From assembly GCA_016218915.1 (NCBI GenBank), contig JACRCQ010000063.1:1-64000 (forward strand): a DNA stretch of 64,000 nucleotides, read 5' to 3'. This DNA is from Deltaproteobacteria bacterium (GTDB lineage: Bacteria > Myxococcota_A > Polyangia > Polyangiales > Polyangiaceae). Positions 1-8,877 of the stretch are shown piece after piece; the first letter of the stretch is position 1, and the number at the start of each line of letters is the position of its first letter. The notes under the pieces were generated by a model, which did no database searches, was not told the DNA's origin, and saw only the letters and a list, made by a program, of their open reading frames with translations. Both the position numbers and the translations under genes were made by a program.

Positions 1-323
1 AAGCCTCGGTGCACCCCGCGCCGCCCTCGCTCACCTGGCTGCGAGTCCAGCACGGATCCGAAAACATCGGTCTCATCCCCCGCCCAACACACTCACCTGA
101 GGCGCGATCCTCGCTCTGGCTCACCCACGCCCTGTTGCCCCAGCAAGCGAATTGTCCTTAGCACCACCCGTGCCGCATCGCGCCCCGCCGCTTCGGGCTT
201 GTTCAATGTCGCACTTCACCGACGCACCCCTCAGCTCGTGGTTGCTCGCGCTGCGGTGGCCGGTGAAGTGCTCACCATTCCTAATTCTGAATTCGCATTC
301 CTGTTTCTAGTTCCTAGTTCCCC
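1..323. other. Gene-free left edge with short T-rich heptad-like repeat
   Basis: I see no convincing gene here. Positions 277-321, just beyond the stop codon of the leftward gene that ends at 324, hold an AT-rich degenerate repeat of about 7 bp built on TTCCTAR (for example TTCCTAATTCTGAATTC and TAGTTCCTAGTTCC). Its A+T content is far above the surroundings. It may be a degenerate relative of the GC-rich heptad arrays found elsewhere in the window, but the sequence is different. Confidence 0.35.
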
Positions 324-908
324 TCAGCCGTCCAGGCCGTCGTCCTCGCTCGGAAACAGCAGCCGCGCGACCCTCGGCTCGTTGTCCAGCGCTGACTCGA
401 CCCTGCAGGCCGCGGCCATGCTCGCGATCGCCTGCTCCATCTCGAGATCCGATCGATCACCGCTGGGGCCGGGCTGCTCCATCGCGCTCACGATGATCGA
501 CGGCGGCTCGTCCCCCACCTCGATCGTCGTGCGCCCGTTCTCTCCGGCTGCCCAGAACATGACCAGATCGATCAGCTCCAGGATCGCATCCGGGCGCACC
601 GGTGCCCGCACGGACGTGGTCATCTCGCCGAGGAACGCCGACGGGTGGCGCACGCGAGCGAGAAAGGCGATGGCGCGCAGGTCGAACGGGCGCGCTGCAG
701 GCTCGGGCTTGGGACGCGCCTCGAGCAGGGCCCAGGCCCGCAGGATCTCGGCGAGCAGATCGATCTGATCGCGCAGCGTGTACCGTGACCCGTCCGACTC
801 GCCGGGGATGCCGAGCAGATCATCTGCATGAAGCTGGATCGATGAAACCAGCACACGCAGGTCGTGCAGATGAGCCAGCATCTCGCCGGAGCGACGCATG
901 GGCGACAT
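324..908 (-). CDS. Degenerate histidine-kinase-like protein
   Basis: About 194 residues. Near the N terminus is an H-box-like segment (HDLRVLVSSI, His15 with this start) in a helical context. The middle is alpha/beta, and the C terminus (ACRVESALDNEPRVARLLFP) resembles the last strand and helix of a HATPase domain. No N, G1 or G2 box can be recognised, so ATP binding is probably lost or very divergent. It may act as a phosphotransfer or docking partner rather than a kinase. It follows the Roadblock gene by 42 bp on the same strand, so the two are probably co-transcribed. The start is ambiguous: ATG at 935 or 908 are both possible. I chose 908 because the similarity begins just after it. No family is assigned with confidence. 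Confidence 0.6.
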   Translation of the reverse strand: MSPMRRSGEMLAHLHDLRVLVSSIQLHADDLLGIPGESDGSRYTLRDQIDLLAEILRAWALLEARPKPEPAARPFDLRAIAFLARVRHPSAFLGEMTTSVRAPVRPDAILELIDLVMFWAAGENGRTTIEVGDEPPSIIVSAMEQPGPSGDRSDLEMEQAIASMAAACRVESALDNEPRVARLLFPSEDDGLDG

Positions 909-980
909 GGAACCATATCCAGAGCCCAGGCGCATCAAGCAGCGACCCCGTGGGCACGGCCCCCTGTCTGCCCTCCCAGG

Positions 981-1472
981 CTAACCCCCAGGGAACATTC
1001 CGTTGAGGTCCTCGTCCGACACCTCGCCCAGCGCCAGCTTCTCCTGGGGCTCTCCGCCTTGCTCGCGCTGATCCACCCCCTCGAACACCTGCATCAGCGT
1101 CCGGCACGCACGACCCGTCCAGAGCCGCACGAGCGACGTGCTCGACCTGGAGTCGAACGCGACGACCAGGATGGCGCGCCTGCCCACCACGTGGATCCGC
1201 ACATGTCCATCCCGCCGATCGCTCAGCTCCGCGTCGAACTCGTCCGTGCCCAGAAGCTCGGCGATCCGGGCCGTGGCAGCGACGTTGCCAGCGGTCAGCG
1301 CACCGAGCGAGGTGGCGTCGAGCCCTTCGACCTCACCGCTGCTCGCCAGAATCAACCCGGCAGTGTCGAGCACCATGGCGAACTTCACGCGCGCCTTGTC
1401 GCTCAGGTCGGTCACTGCCTCCTGCATGCGGACACAATCAGCCTCGTTGAGCATCATCGAGATGCCGCTCAT
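981..1472 (-). CDS. Roadblock/LC7 domain protein
   Basis: 163 residues. Residues ~30-125 form a Roadblock/LC7 fold: strand-helix-strand with VLDTAGLILASSGEVEG, then a central helix rich in Ala/Thr, then VRIHVVGRRAILVVAFDSRSS. Bacterial members such as MglB regulate Ras-like GTPases, often as homodimeric GAPs. No GTPase gene is visible beside it. A tail of ~35 acidic residues follows the domain. The degenerate kinase-like gene lies directly downstream, and a divergent gene starts 128 bp upstream. The role is probably signalling or polarity control, inferred from family only. Confidence 0.85.
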   Translation of the reverse strand: MSGISMMLNEADCVRMQEAVTDLSDKARVKFAMVLDTAGLILASSGEVEGLDATSLGALTAGNVAATARIAELLGTDEFDAELSDRRDGHVRIHVVGRRAILVVAFDSRSSTSLVRLWTGRACRTLMQVFEGVDQREQGGEPQEKLALGEVSDEDLNGMFPGG

Positions 1473-1599
1473 GATGCCTCAGAGGAGACGGAACGCAAGC
1501 CGGACGCGCCTGGCCACGAATCCGCGATGCCCGGCTCCCAAGACAGGTGGGGCGACGTCCACTCTTGGTGGGTGCTCGGACGCGGTGTAGTCTGCGCCC

Positions 1600-3111
1600 A
1601 TGCTCCAACGCGTTGCGATGCATCAGACGCGATTGCGGGTGCCAGGGCTTGGCATCGACGGCAAGGGCGTGGTGCTTGGGGCCCGGGGCCTGGTGCTGCT
1701 CGCTTCGGTCGAACGTCTGGTGGCGTTCCTGTCGCTCTATACCTCGGAGCGCAGCCTGGGTGACATCATCGCGTCCCTCAAGATCGAAGTCGTGCGCTCC
1801 AAGATGGGCACGCGCGAAGTCCTGCTGAGCATGAGCGCAACCAACAGCGAGTTCATGGACCACGTCGCTGAGGTGGCGCGCCTCGCCCTCGGGCACTCGT
1901 TCACAGGCTCTGCCCGCCACTTCGTGCAGTTCCGCGATTCTGCCGCGCCCTTCGGCTACGACGCCTCGGAGGTCATCGCCTCGGACGCCGACTACGTCCT
2001 GTACCATTCGATGTACACCCAGGCGTATGCCCGCGAGCGTGACATCGATCTGTCTCGCCTCCTGCTTCGTCTGCGTCCCCACCTCGACCCCTCGACCGCG
2101 CGCGACGTGGGTGACATCTGGGTCCTCGCCGAAGAAGGCACCGGCCCAGCCTGGATCCAGTACCTCATTCGATCTCGCGTCGATGCCCAGGTCGGGCTCG
2201 CCGAATGGCCCCCCGCATCCTCGCTCGACGAGGGGCCGGTGCGACGCTACCTGTTCCACGTCCCAGAGCTCCCATCGCGGATGCTTCCGCTGGTCCGCAC
2301 CACGCCGGGCCTCTCCGCCTTCCGGAAGATGGCGCCAGGGGTTGCGGTCGAGATCGGGTTCCGTCACCCGGTCAACCTCCAGGCCTGCCCTGTCTTTCCG
2401 GACTCCGGGCTCGTGCTCTTCCGCGGCTCCTCCGAGGAGCCCGTGATCCTGGAGCGCTTGCCTGCCCTCGGTGAGGTGACCTCGTTCGCGCGCGTCAGCT
2501 TCAACGGAAGCACCCAGATCGCCACTGCGCAGCTCGTCGATGCTGCCACGGTCCGCCAGGTCGCGGTCCCGGTCCGCCTTGCACCGTCCCTCGAAGGCTT
2601 CCGATCCGTTCGTGCCACGTTCATTCGCACGAGCGAGTACCCGCTGCTGCGTCGCGTGCTCTACGGCCTCGGACGTCAGACCTTGACCGATGCCAAGATC
2701 GCGTTCACCCGGATCGGCGCCATGCTCGTGCATGCAGCAGGCGTGGAATCGATTCCGGTGGGGACCTTCCTGCGCGAGCTCAGGCCAGGGCTCTATGTCG
2801 CCGCAGGCTATGATCCCGTGCCAGCGATCGACCCCGAGGTGCTGCATCGCACCCTCGGATCTCCTACGGATCAGCATGTGGTGCTGCTGCCCGAGCAGCC
2901 TCCCATCGGCTTTGCCACCAGCTCGTTCGTCCGCCTGCAGGACGCTCTCGTGGAAGGGCAGGCGTGGTCCCCGATCGATCCCATCGAGCTCGAAGCTGTG
3001 CTCCAGACCGAGGTGCCGCGCCTGCAATTCGAGGCGCTCGGCATGCGTCCGATGGCTGACGTCAGCTCCGTGGTCCCGGGCAGCGAAGAGGGAGCCGATG
3101 GCTCGGGCTAG
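1600..3111 (+). CDS. Unknown 503-aa protein, coupled to next gene
   Basis: I do not recognise a family. The protein has no signal peptide and no membrane segment, and alternates short beta-rich and helical stretches. The N-terminal half has an aromatic-rich block (LYHSMYTQAYARE). The centre repeats patterns such as RRYLFHVPELPSRMLPLVRTT that could be beta-strand repeats. The C-terminal ~100 residues are helical and end in a flexible Gly/Ser tail. The next gene starts inside its last 14 bases in another frame, which indicates translational coupling and probably a two-protein complex. It is transcribed divergently from the Roadblock gene. Confidence 0.75.
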   Translation: MLQRVAMHQTRLRVPGLGIDGKGVVLGARGLVLLASVERLVAFLSLYTSERSLGDIIASLKIEVVRSKMGTREVLLSMSATNSEFMDHVAEVARLALGHSFTGSARHFVQFRDSAAPFGYDASEVIASDADYVLYHSMYTQAYARERDIDLSRLLLRLRPHLDPSTARDVGDIWVLAEEGTGPAWIQYLIRSRVDAQVGLAEWPPASSLDEGPVRRYLFHVPELPSRMLPLVRTTPGLSAFRKMAPGVAVEIGFRHPVNLQACPVFPDSGLVLFRGSSEEPVILERLPALGEVTSFARVSFNGSTQIATAQLVDAATVRQVAVPVRLAPSLEGFRSVRATFIRTSEYPLLRRVLYGLGRQTLTDAKIAFTRIGAMLVHAAGVESIPVGTFLRELRPGLYVAAGYDPVPAIDPEVLHRTLGSPTDQHVVLLPEQPPIGFATSSFVRLQDALVEGQAWSPIDPIELEAVLQTEVPRLQFEALGMRPMADVSSVVPGSEEGADGSG

Positions 3112-3967
3112 CATCGCGGAGTCGATGGACGCCTTGTTCAAAGGCGTGATTTCGCCGTTGGTCCTCGGCGGCCAGCTCACGCCGACGCGGCCGATCGGTC
3201 CTGCGCGCGCCCAGAAGATCGCTCGCGCGAGCGGCTCGTTCGGCGCTGCAGAGGTCTCGTGGGTGAACACCGTTCGGGCGCGTCATGCTCGACAATTCTG
3301 CCGCGTCGATTCCATCGAGTCACCCAGCCCGGCGCAGTGGGCCATGGCTGCAGCGCTCAACGATCTGCTTCAGAGCACCAACCCGACGCTCGACGGAGCG
3401 TTCTCCAAGCGAGGGCCGATCTTGATCGGCAAGGTCGAGGAGACGCTGCGCGCGATCCAGGGGCCTGGGACGATCCGCGAAGCGCTCTCGCGCCACGCGA
3501 CCTTTGCCCGCGTGCTGGAGATCGTGCGGCGGGACACGCGGGTCACCTGGTGGTGCGGCTCGCGCGAGTTCCGCGGCAGCGAGCCTCCCGCACGCCTGAT
3601 GAAGTGGAAGAACCTGCGACGGGTCGGCACCGACGAATCGACGGTTCCGATGGCGGACATGTCGGCCGGGACTCCCATCGCTGCGATGACGTTCTACGGG
3701 GCGCTGGGCCTGCTTCTCAGCCTTTCGCCGCTGACCGATCTGGCGACCGCCTCCCGCGCTCACCCGCAGTTCCACTGGAGCGAGCCGACCCTCGCGCTGC
3801 TCGCTGCTGCGCCTGGACGCGTGCTTGCGGCGCGCGCACTGCGCCTCGGCAACGCCAAGGGTTCGATCGAAGCGGTCCGGCAAGCCGGCATGCCGCAGGA
3901 CCCGGCGTGGAAGGCGGCCGTGCAGTCGGTGCTCGACGAGCTGTCCGCGTTTGGCCAGGCCGGCTGA
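3098..3967 (+). CDS. Unknown 289-aa protein, partner of preceding gene
   Basis: The start ATG at 3098 overlaps the 3' end of the upstream gene by 14 bp, so the two are translationally coupled. The protein is soluble-looking. A distinctive central segment (TRVTWWCGSREFRGSEPP, then RLMKWKNLRRV) looks like a conserved motif with Trp-Trp-Cys-Gly. The C-terminal half is helical, with a hydrophobic stretch (ALGLLLSLSPLTDLATA) that is borderline for a membrane segment. I cannot name a family. Its pairing with the upstream gene suggests a joint function. Confidence 0.7.
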   Translation: MARASIAESMDALFKGVISPLVLGGQLTPTRPIGPARAQKIARASGSFGAAEVSWVNTVRARHARQFCRVDSIESPSPAQWAMAAALNDLLQSTNPTLDGAFSKRGPILIGKVEETLRAIQGPGTIREALSRHATFARVLEIVRRDTRVTWWCGSREFRGSEPPARLMKWKNLRRVGTDESTVPMADMSAGTPIAAMTFYGALGLLLSLSPLTDLATASRAHPQFHWSEPTLALLAAAPGRVLAARALRLGNAKGSIEAVRQAGMPQDPAWKAAVQSVLDELSAFGQAG

Positions 3968-4107
3968 CCGACGCACATTTCCCTTGGATTTGCGCGGATC
4001 ATGCCCTGCGAAGAAGAGTCGGCAAAGTGCCAACTGTTGTGCTGGTTCCGCGCGCGTTTTGCCCGCGGAGGCAGATGAATCCGATCATGGAGGCAGGAGA
4101 AGATCCC

Positions 4108-5004
4108 ATGCATGCCTCCTCGATCCATCCCTTGATGCTGGCTCTTTTTGCTACTGCTCTCGGCTCCTGCGAAATGCCCCAGGGCGAGCAGAACCTCGAG
4201 TCCGAACCGTCCGCCGACCTCGCTCCCGATGCTTCATTAACCCCTGCGGCCGTGGAGACGCCCTCGGCGGCCGAGGTAGATCCGGAGCAGCAGCTCATGA
4301 CCACGCCCGCGCCGCAGGTGACCGCTGCAAAGGCGCCCGCGGCCGAGGCTACTGGCGCCTGCCCCGCCGACATGGTGCTGATCCAGGGCAAGCACTGCCC
4401 GGTCGTCGACCAGCCCTGCGTGACCTGGATGGAAGACCCGGCGAAGTTCCCCTACGCTCGCTGCGCCGAGTTCGCTCCCAATCCGACCTGCAAGGCAGAA
4501 CGCGTGTCCATGCGCTACTGCATCGATCGGCTCGAAGCGGCCGACGACGGCGGCATGCCGATCGGCGACATCTCGTGGACGAACGCTGCTGCGATCTGCA
4601 AGAGCAAGGGCAAGCGCCTTTGCCAGGAGCGCGAATGGCTGTTCGCCTGCGAGGGCGAAGAGATGTCTCCGTACCCCTACGGCCTGAAGCGCGATCCGTC
4701 GCTCTGCAACTTCGAGAAGGAGAACCTGGTCGACAAGGGTGAGCTTGCGGACTACCGCCAGCCGGTCACCTCCAATCCCCAGTGCCTGTCTCCCTTCGGC
4801 GTGCAGAACATGGTGGGCAACATCGACGAGTGGGTGGTGCTCGACAAGCCCTACTGGACCAACTGGGGCAAGAAGATGAACTCGGGCCTCAAGGGCGGAT
4901 GGTGGGGCCCGCTGCGCAATCGCTGCCGCCCGGTCACCCTCGATCACGACGAGTACTTCCACGAGCTACAGACGGGCTTCCGTTGCTGCGCTGAAGCCAA
5001 GTGA
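4108..5004 (+). CDS. FGE/sulfatase-modifying-factor-like lipoprotein
   Basis: 298 residues. ATG 4108 is chosen over 4075 and 4087 because a strong ribosome site (GGAGGCAGGAGA) ends 7 bp before it. It starts with a lipoprotein signal (LFATALGSC), then an Ala/Pro/Glu-rich linker of ~70 residues, then a formylglycine-generating-enzyme/SUMF1 fold: MVGNIDEWV (usual form GNVWEWV) and a C-terminal GGWWGPLRNRCRPVT...GFRCC. The domain is about the usual size. Only one Cys lies at the place where true FGE enzymes have their active-site pair, so a binding or structural role is as likely as sulfatase maturation. It is probably outer-membrane anchored. Confidence 0.8.
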   Translation: MHASSIHPLMLALFATALGSCEMPQGEQNLESEPSADLAPDASLTPAAVETPSAAEVDPEQQLMTTPAPQVTAAKAPAAEATGACPADMVLIQGKHCPVVDQPCVTWMEDPAKFPYARCAEFAPNPTCKAERVSMRYCIDRLEAADDGGMPIGDISWTNAAAICKSKGKRLCQEREWLFACEGEEMSPYPYGLKRDPSLCNFEKENLVDKGELADYRQPVTSNPQCLSPFGVQNMVGNIDEWVVLDKPYWTNWGKKMNSGLKGGWWGPLRNRCRPVTLDHDEYFHELQTGFRCCAEAK

Positions 5005-5007
5005 GAG

Positions 5008-5429
5008 GGCTTCAGGCTGCAGGCTTCAGGCCAACCGTTTCAAAGTGCCAAATCGGCGTCGCAGAGACGCGGCAGTGCCGCGTCGAACGGATGCGCGCCA
5101 GTGGCGCGCCACTACGGCGACTCCGTTGGCAGGACTTCCACCCCTCGAACCCACGCGCCTGGGGCACGATCGGCAGGGCGCAGTTCAGACATCCCATGGA
5201 ATTTGCCGAAGCGAAAGCTGGCAAGTCAGTAGGCAATCGGTAGCGGCGCGCCATCGGCGCGTCTGCGTTCGACGCGGCATCGCCGCGTCTTGCGCAGTGT
5301 TGTCCGCGCTGCCGCTGCGTCTCGAAGGCACGCTTGTTGGCAGAATAGCAGAGAGAGTCACCCTGAAAGGGCTGGCCTGTAGCCTGAAGCCTGTAGCCTC
5401 GCAAGGCCCGTAGCCTGGAGCCTGAAGCC
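5008..5429. repeat. Inverted heptad-array pair 1 (GGCTNCA)
   Basis: Three heptads on the + strand (GGCTTCA, GGCTGCA, GGCTTCA) at 5008-5028, immediately after the stop codon of the FGE-like gene. Six on the - strand at 5378-5398 and 5409-5429 (read on + as TGTAGCC, TGAAGCC, CGTAGCC, TGGAGCC), immediately beyond the stop of the leftward glycosidase gene. Positions 1-4 and 6 of each heptad are fixed and position 5 varies. The arrays point towards each other and enclose a MITE-like core. They could form a long imperfect hairpin in RNA or single-stranded DNA. Confidence 0.8.
5029..5375. repeat. MITE-like intergenic element, copy 1
   Basis: The ends are inverted copies: left GGCCAACCGTTTCAAAGTG (5029-5047), right, read on the - strand, GGCCAGCCCTTTCAGGGTGA. 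Just inside lie GC-rich palindromes (GACGCGGCAGTGCCGCGTC and GCGCGCCAGTGGCGCGC at 5066-5110) and an inverted second copy near 5238-5285. The left ~75 bp are almost identical to the reverse complement of 12025-12100 (copy 2). There is no coding capacity for a transposase, so if mobile it would need one in trans. Confidence 0.7.
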
Positions 5430-5431
5430 TC

Positions 5432-6577
5432 TCAAAGAAATCCCGGCACAGGCGCCCGCCACCTCACCAGCACGCTCCCTGGCTCGTCTGCGCCGTCAAA
5501 GGCCCAGTGCGCGGTGAATGCGTCGCGCACCACAACCTCCGCAAGCTTCCCCTTGGGTGAGAATCCCCACTCGGCTTCCTGCGACATGTCGTCAGGATCC
5601 GCGTAGACCCTCCACACGAAGAATCCCATGAACTCGGGCACGTCGAGCAGCGGCGCGATCAAGGCCCGATACGCCAGCGCCTGGGCGCGCTGATCCACGC
5701 GTACGTGCTGCATCTTGTCAGGCCACTCCCAGGGACGGAGCGCTGGATCAGGACGCGTGGTGTAGCCGATCTCGGTGAAGAGCACAGGACGCTGCCACGT
5801 GTGGGCAAGGTCGCTGACCTGCGACGCGACCTTCTTTCCCCCTTGCAGCATCTGCTCGAACGACGCGTTCTCCTTGTCGGTCAGCGGGTAGAACGCGTTG
5901 ATCCCGATCACGTCGAGCTCGCCCAGGATGGTCGTGTCCACCACGTCATCCCAGTTCGCCGAGTAGGTGAGGGGACCGTGGTAGACGCGGCGCACTTCGC
6001 GGATGATGTCCACGAACGACGGTGCACGCGAAGTGGTGACCCAGCTGCGCAGCTCCACGCCCACGCTGAGCATGTCCGCTTCAGCTTCCTGCGCGACCTT
6101 GGCCCAGGTCAGGATGAAGTCCTCGTAGGCCTCGGCCCAGCGCTGCCAGCCTTGCTCGCTCCCCGGATCGATCTCGGCTCGCCAGGCGCCTGTCTCTACC
6201 CACAGATGCGGCACCAGGAGCACGCGAAAGCCCCGCGCGTGCGCCATGCGGATCGCGTCGATCACGTTCGCGCGGTTGTCCACGAAGGGAGCCTCGAACG
6301 TGAGATCAATGCCGGTCGGCTGCAGATCGTACGTGCGCCCGAAGGGTGTGAGGCTCACCCAGCTCGCCCCCCAGCGTCCGAGCTCATCGAGCGTGCGCCC
6401 ATACGGCTCGCTGCCGTAGCCCTTGCCAGGATGCAGGCTGCTCTCGATCGGGCCGATCGTTGCACCCCGGATCGCGCCTCGATCCTGTGCGATCGCATCG
6501 GCGGGTCCGCAGACGGACACGGCCAGCGCGCACGCAGCGACGGCTTTCGGCAGGGTGGGCAACAGTGGGTGGCGCAT
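5432..6577 (-). CDS. GH113-like secreted glycoside hydrolase
   Basis: 381 residues with a Sec signal peptide (MRHPLLPTLPKAVAACALAV, cleavage near residue 28-30) followed by a TIM-barrel. The likely acid/base is Glu175 in SVGVELRSW, and the likely nucleophile is Glu269 in LFTEIGYTT, both at the ends of barrel strands 4 and 7 as in clan GH-A. The spacing and the phrases DVIGINAFYPL and GFFVWRVYADPDD resemble family GH113 (beta-mannanase). Substrate specificity cannot be told from sequence. It is probably periplasmic or secreted, and converges on the FGE-like gene across a repeat element. Confidence 0.8.
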   Translation of the reverse strand: MRHPLLPTLPKAVAACALAVSVCGPADAIAQDRGAIRGATIGPIESSLHPGKGYGSEPYGRTLDELGRWGASWVSLTPFGRTYDLQPTGIDLTFEAPFVDNRANVIDAIRMAHARGFRVLLVPHLWVETGAWRAEIDPGSEQGWQRWAEAYEDFILTWAKVAQEAEADMLSVGVELRSWVTTSRAPSFVDIIREVRRVYHGPLTYSANWDDVVDTTILGELDVIGINAFYPLTDKENASFEQMLQGGKKVASQVSDLAHTWQRPVLFTEIGYTTRPDPALRPWEWPDKMQHVRVDQRAQALAYRALIAPLLDVPEFMGFFVWRVYADPDDMSQEAEWGFSPKGKLAEVVVRDAFTAHWAFDGADEPGSVLVRWRAPVPGFL

Positions 6578-6709
6578 CTCGATGGGCGCGATGATTCGCG
6601 GGAAACGTCTATCACGCCACGCAGCCCTGGGGCCGGAAAATACGATCTGCGAAGCGCGTGCGGGTTTGCTCTTGAACGCACTCGCCTGCGGGCGTGTAAT
6701 CTCGCGCCC

Positions 6710-7834
6710 ATGAGGAACTCCACTCCCCTTTCCCTCGTTCTGATCACCGCCATCCTGGGTTCAGCATCCTGGCTTTCCTGCTCCTCGGACTCGCCATCGA
6801 CCGATGGTGCTGGCGCGCAGCCGCAAGCCGGGTCAGGTGGCAGCGCAGGCGATGACCAGGATGCCGCACCCGACACCACTGCGGTTGGTGGGGCCGCAGG
6901 CACAGGCGGCGCAGCCGGCACAGGAGGAGCTGCAGGCACAGGCGGAGCTGCGGGCACCGGCGGCACCGCTGGCACTGCGGGTCAGGGCGGTGGCGGGGCA
7001 ACGACCTGCGACACGTTCCAGAAAGGGGTGAACAAGGACTTCATGGTCGACGGCGTCGCCCGCGAGTTCATCCTCAATCTCCCGGACGGCGTGGAGAGCG
7101 GCGGTCCCTGGCCGGTCGTGTTCAACTGGCACGGGCTGGGCGACACAGCCACCAACATGAACGGGTTGATCTCCTCGATCTACAACGACGCGGCCTTCCC
7201 CTTCATCGGCGTCACACCGGAAGACAGCAACTTCACCGTCCTGGGCAACTCGGTCGATTGGGACGTGTTCCAGGTCAATGCGACGACGAACCGGGAAGCC
7301 AGGCTGTTCGACGAGATCCTCGCGTGCCTCGAAAAGCGGTACACCGTGGATGCCAATCATGTCCACAGCATGGGCTTCTCCCTCGGATCCATTCTCACCG
7401 ACATGCTCGGCACGATCCGGGGCGACAGGCTCGCATCGATTGCCACGTACTCAGGCGGCTACTTCTCCGATGCTGACAACGTAGCCACGCTTGGGATGCT
7501 CTCCTCGATGGTCAACTGGCCCGCTCCCACGCACACCAACGCCTACGGTCAAGTCATCCTGTTCGGCGGCCCCACCGACACGGTCAGCTTCGGCGGCATC
7601 CCCGTGAAGTTCGACGTGTTCGCGGCCAACGACACCAAGTATCTCAATGGACTTGGTCACGACCTCATCGTGTGCAATCACGCTCAAGGGCATTCGGCTC
7701 CTGCGCCCGGCTTCACGGGCAAGCAGATCGTCGAGTTCTTCAAGGCGCACCCCAAGGGCACCGTCGCTTCGCCCTACGCAACCGGCCTCCCTGCGGATTA
7801 CCCCGCCTACTGCGCATTCAATCCAAAGTCGTAG
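6710..7834 (+). CDS. PHB-depolymerase/feruloyl-esterase-like lipoprotein
   Basis: 374 residues. Lipoprotein signal with Cys24 (SASWLSC). Residues ~40-97 are a low-complexity linker repeating AAGTGG, typical of myxobacterial surface lipoproteins and encoded by an imperfect minisatellite. An alpha/beta hydrolase of the polyhydroxybutyrate depolymerase/LpqC type follows: oxyanion region NWHGLG (His141), nucleophile Ser224 in GFSLGS, and a late acidic residue and His (HAQGHSAP). It probably hydrolyses an ester polymer or feruloyl ester outside the cell. It converges with rtcA, only 9 bp apart. Confidence 0.8.
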   Translation: MRNSTPLSLVLITAILGSASWLSCSSDSPSTDGAGAQPQAGSGGSAGDDQDAAPDTTAVGGAAGTGGAAGTGGAAGTGGAAGTGGTAGTAGQGGGGATTCDTFQKGVNKDFMVDGVAREFILNLPDGVESGGPWPVVFNWHGLGDTATNMNGLISSIYNDAAFPFIGVTPEDSNFTVLGNSVDWDVFQVNATTNREARLFDEILACLEKRYTVDANHVHSMGFSLGSILTDMLGTIRGDRLASIATYSGGYFSDADNVATLGMLSSMVNWPAPTHTNAYGQVILFGGPTDTVSFGGIPVKFDVFAANDTKYLNGLGHDLIVCNHAQGHSAPAPGFTGKQIVEFFKAHPKGTVASPYATGLPADYPAYCAFNPKS

Positions 7835-7843
7835 GCGCGTTCC

Positions 7844-8875
7844 CTACGCGCGCGCCGGCACCTCGATCTCCCAGACAAGCTCGCTCAGCTTCCGAATCCG
7901 CACATCCGAGCCCAGGAAGCTCTTCAGCAGCTCGGCATGCGTGCACGTGTGTCCTGACGGCTCCTGCGTACGAAACACCCCGCCTGCGCCCAGCGCCATG
8001 GGCAGCAGAAGCTGATCTGCCAGGTGCGGCCCCACAGGTACTCCGGCTGCGAGGTAGTCTGCCGCCTCCCTTGCGACAGTCGAGCCCACCCTCTCCGCAG
8101 AGACTCCGCGTTCGCCGAACCCGCTGAACAGCTCGGTGACATGCTCGCTCTCGACTTCGACGGACACCACATTCCCCGGCCCCACAGCCTTTGCCACGGA
8201 TTCGATGCGAAGGGTCGAGTCGTCCCAGCCGAGGTGCTCACGAACTTGCGCGAGCTCCCGCTCCGCGATGCTTCGCTTGAGCAGGGCAACGACAGCGGTT
8301 GCGCGACGGGCTCGGATCTCTCCCCGCTCCCGCAGATCAAGACGGCCGAATACCGCCGCAGGCTCGATGGCTACGTGGAACCGTCCGCCACCCGCCGGGT
8401 AGAAGCCAGGACGCTCCAACACTGCAGTCGACCGCGGACCCATCCGGTCCACCAGCGGAAGGAACGCGCGCGCAAGGAAGTCAAAGGGGGGCGCCATCGG
8501 ATTGTGCGTCCCTCCTTCGACCGTCACGGTCGAGCGCCCTGTCGCCAGTGCGAGGGCAGGGAAGACAGTCTGCAGAACCAGCGTCGCGCTCCCCGCAGTT
8601 CCGACTGAAAAGCAGTAGTCGCCGCTCCTCACGGTGCCTGGATGGAAGGTGAGCTGAAGCGAGCCAATCTCTGCGCCGGTCACCTGCGCCTGACCGACCT
8701 CAGCGGCTGCTTGCACTGCAGTGAGGTGCTGGCGCATCAGTCCCGGACGCTTTCGTCCTGCGCGCACGTTCACCAGCCGGAACGGCGTTCCAGTGACCAG
8801 GGAAAGCGCGATCGAGGATCGCAGGATCTGCCCGCCTCCCTCGCCCAGGGAGCCGTCGACTTCGAGGATTGCCAT
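7844..8875 (-). CDS. rtcA: RNA 3'-terminal phosphate cyclase
   Basis: 343 residues, the usual length. It converts RNA 3'-phosphates to 2',3'-cyclic phosphates using ATP through a covalent His-AMP. Visible motifs: DGSLGEGGGQILR near the N terminus, GGTHNPMAPP, ERPGFYPAGGG, PVGPHLADQLLLPMALG, and the catalytic His309 in SGHTCTH, at the same residue number as the nucleophile of the E. coli enzyme. The start ATG at 8875 lies 2 bp after the rtcB stop, so the two are co-translated. It is expected to be under RtcR and sigma-54 control. Confidence 0.95.
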   Translation of the reverse strand: MAILEVDGSLGEGGGQILRSSIALSLVTGTPFRLVNVRAGRKRPGLMRQHLTAVQAAAEVGQAQVTGAEIGSLQLTFHPGTVRSGDYCFSVGTAGSATLVLQTVFPALALATGRSTVTVEGGTHNPMAPPFDFLARAFLPLVDRMGPRSTAVLERPGFYPAGGGRFHVAIEPAAVFGRLDLRERGEIRARRATAVVALLKRSIAERELAQVREHLGWDDSTLRIESVAKAVGPGNVVSVEVESEHVTELFSGFGERGVSAERVGSTVAREAADYLAAGVPVGPHLADQLLLPMALGAGGVFRTQEPSGHTCTHAELLKSFLGSDVRIRKLSELVWEIEVPARA

Positions 8876-8877
8876 GG

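Noticed and set aside
1438..3270. 610-codon frame on the - strand opposite the unknown pair
   Set aside because: Composition (Arg/His/Glu-rich, no structure) is typical of an antisense shadow; the + strand pair is coupled and has a normal composition.
5008..5429. CRISPR array
   Set aside because: The heptads are contiguous 7-mers without spacers, and no cas genes are present.
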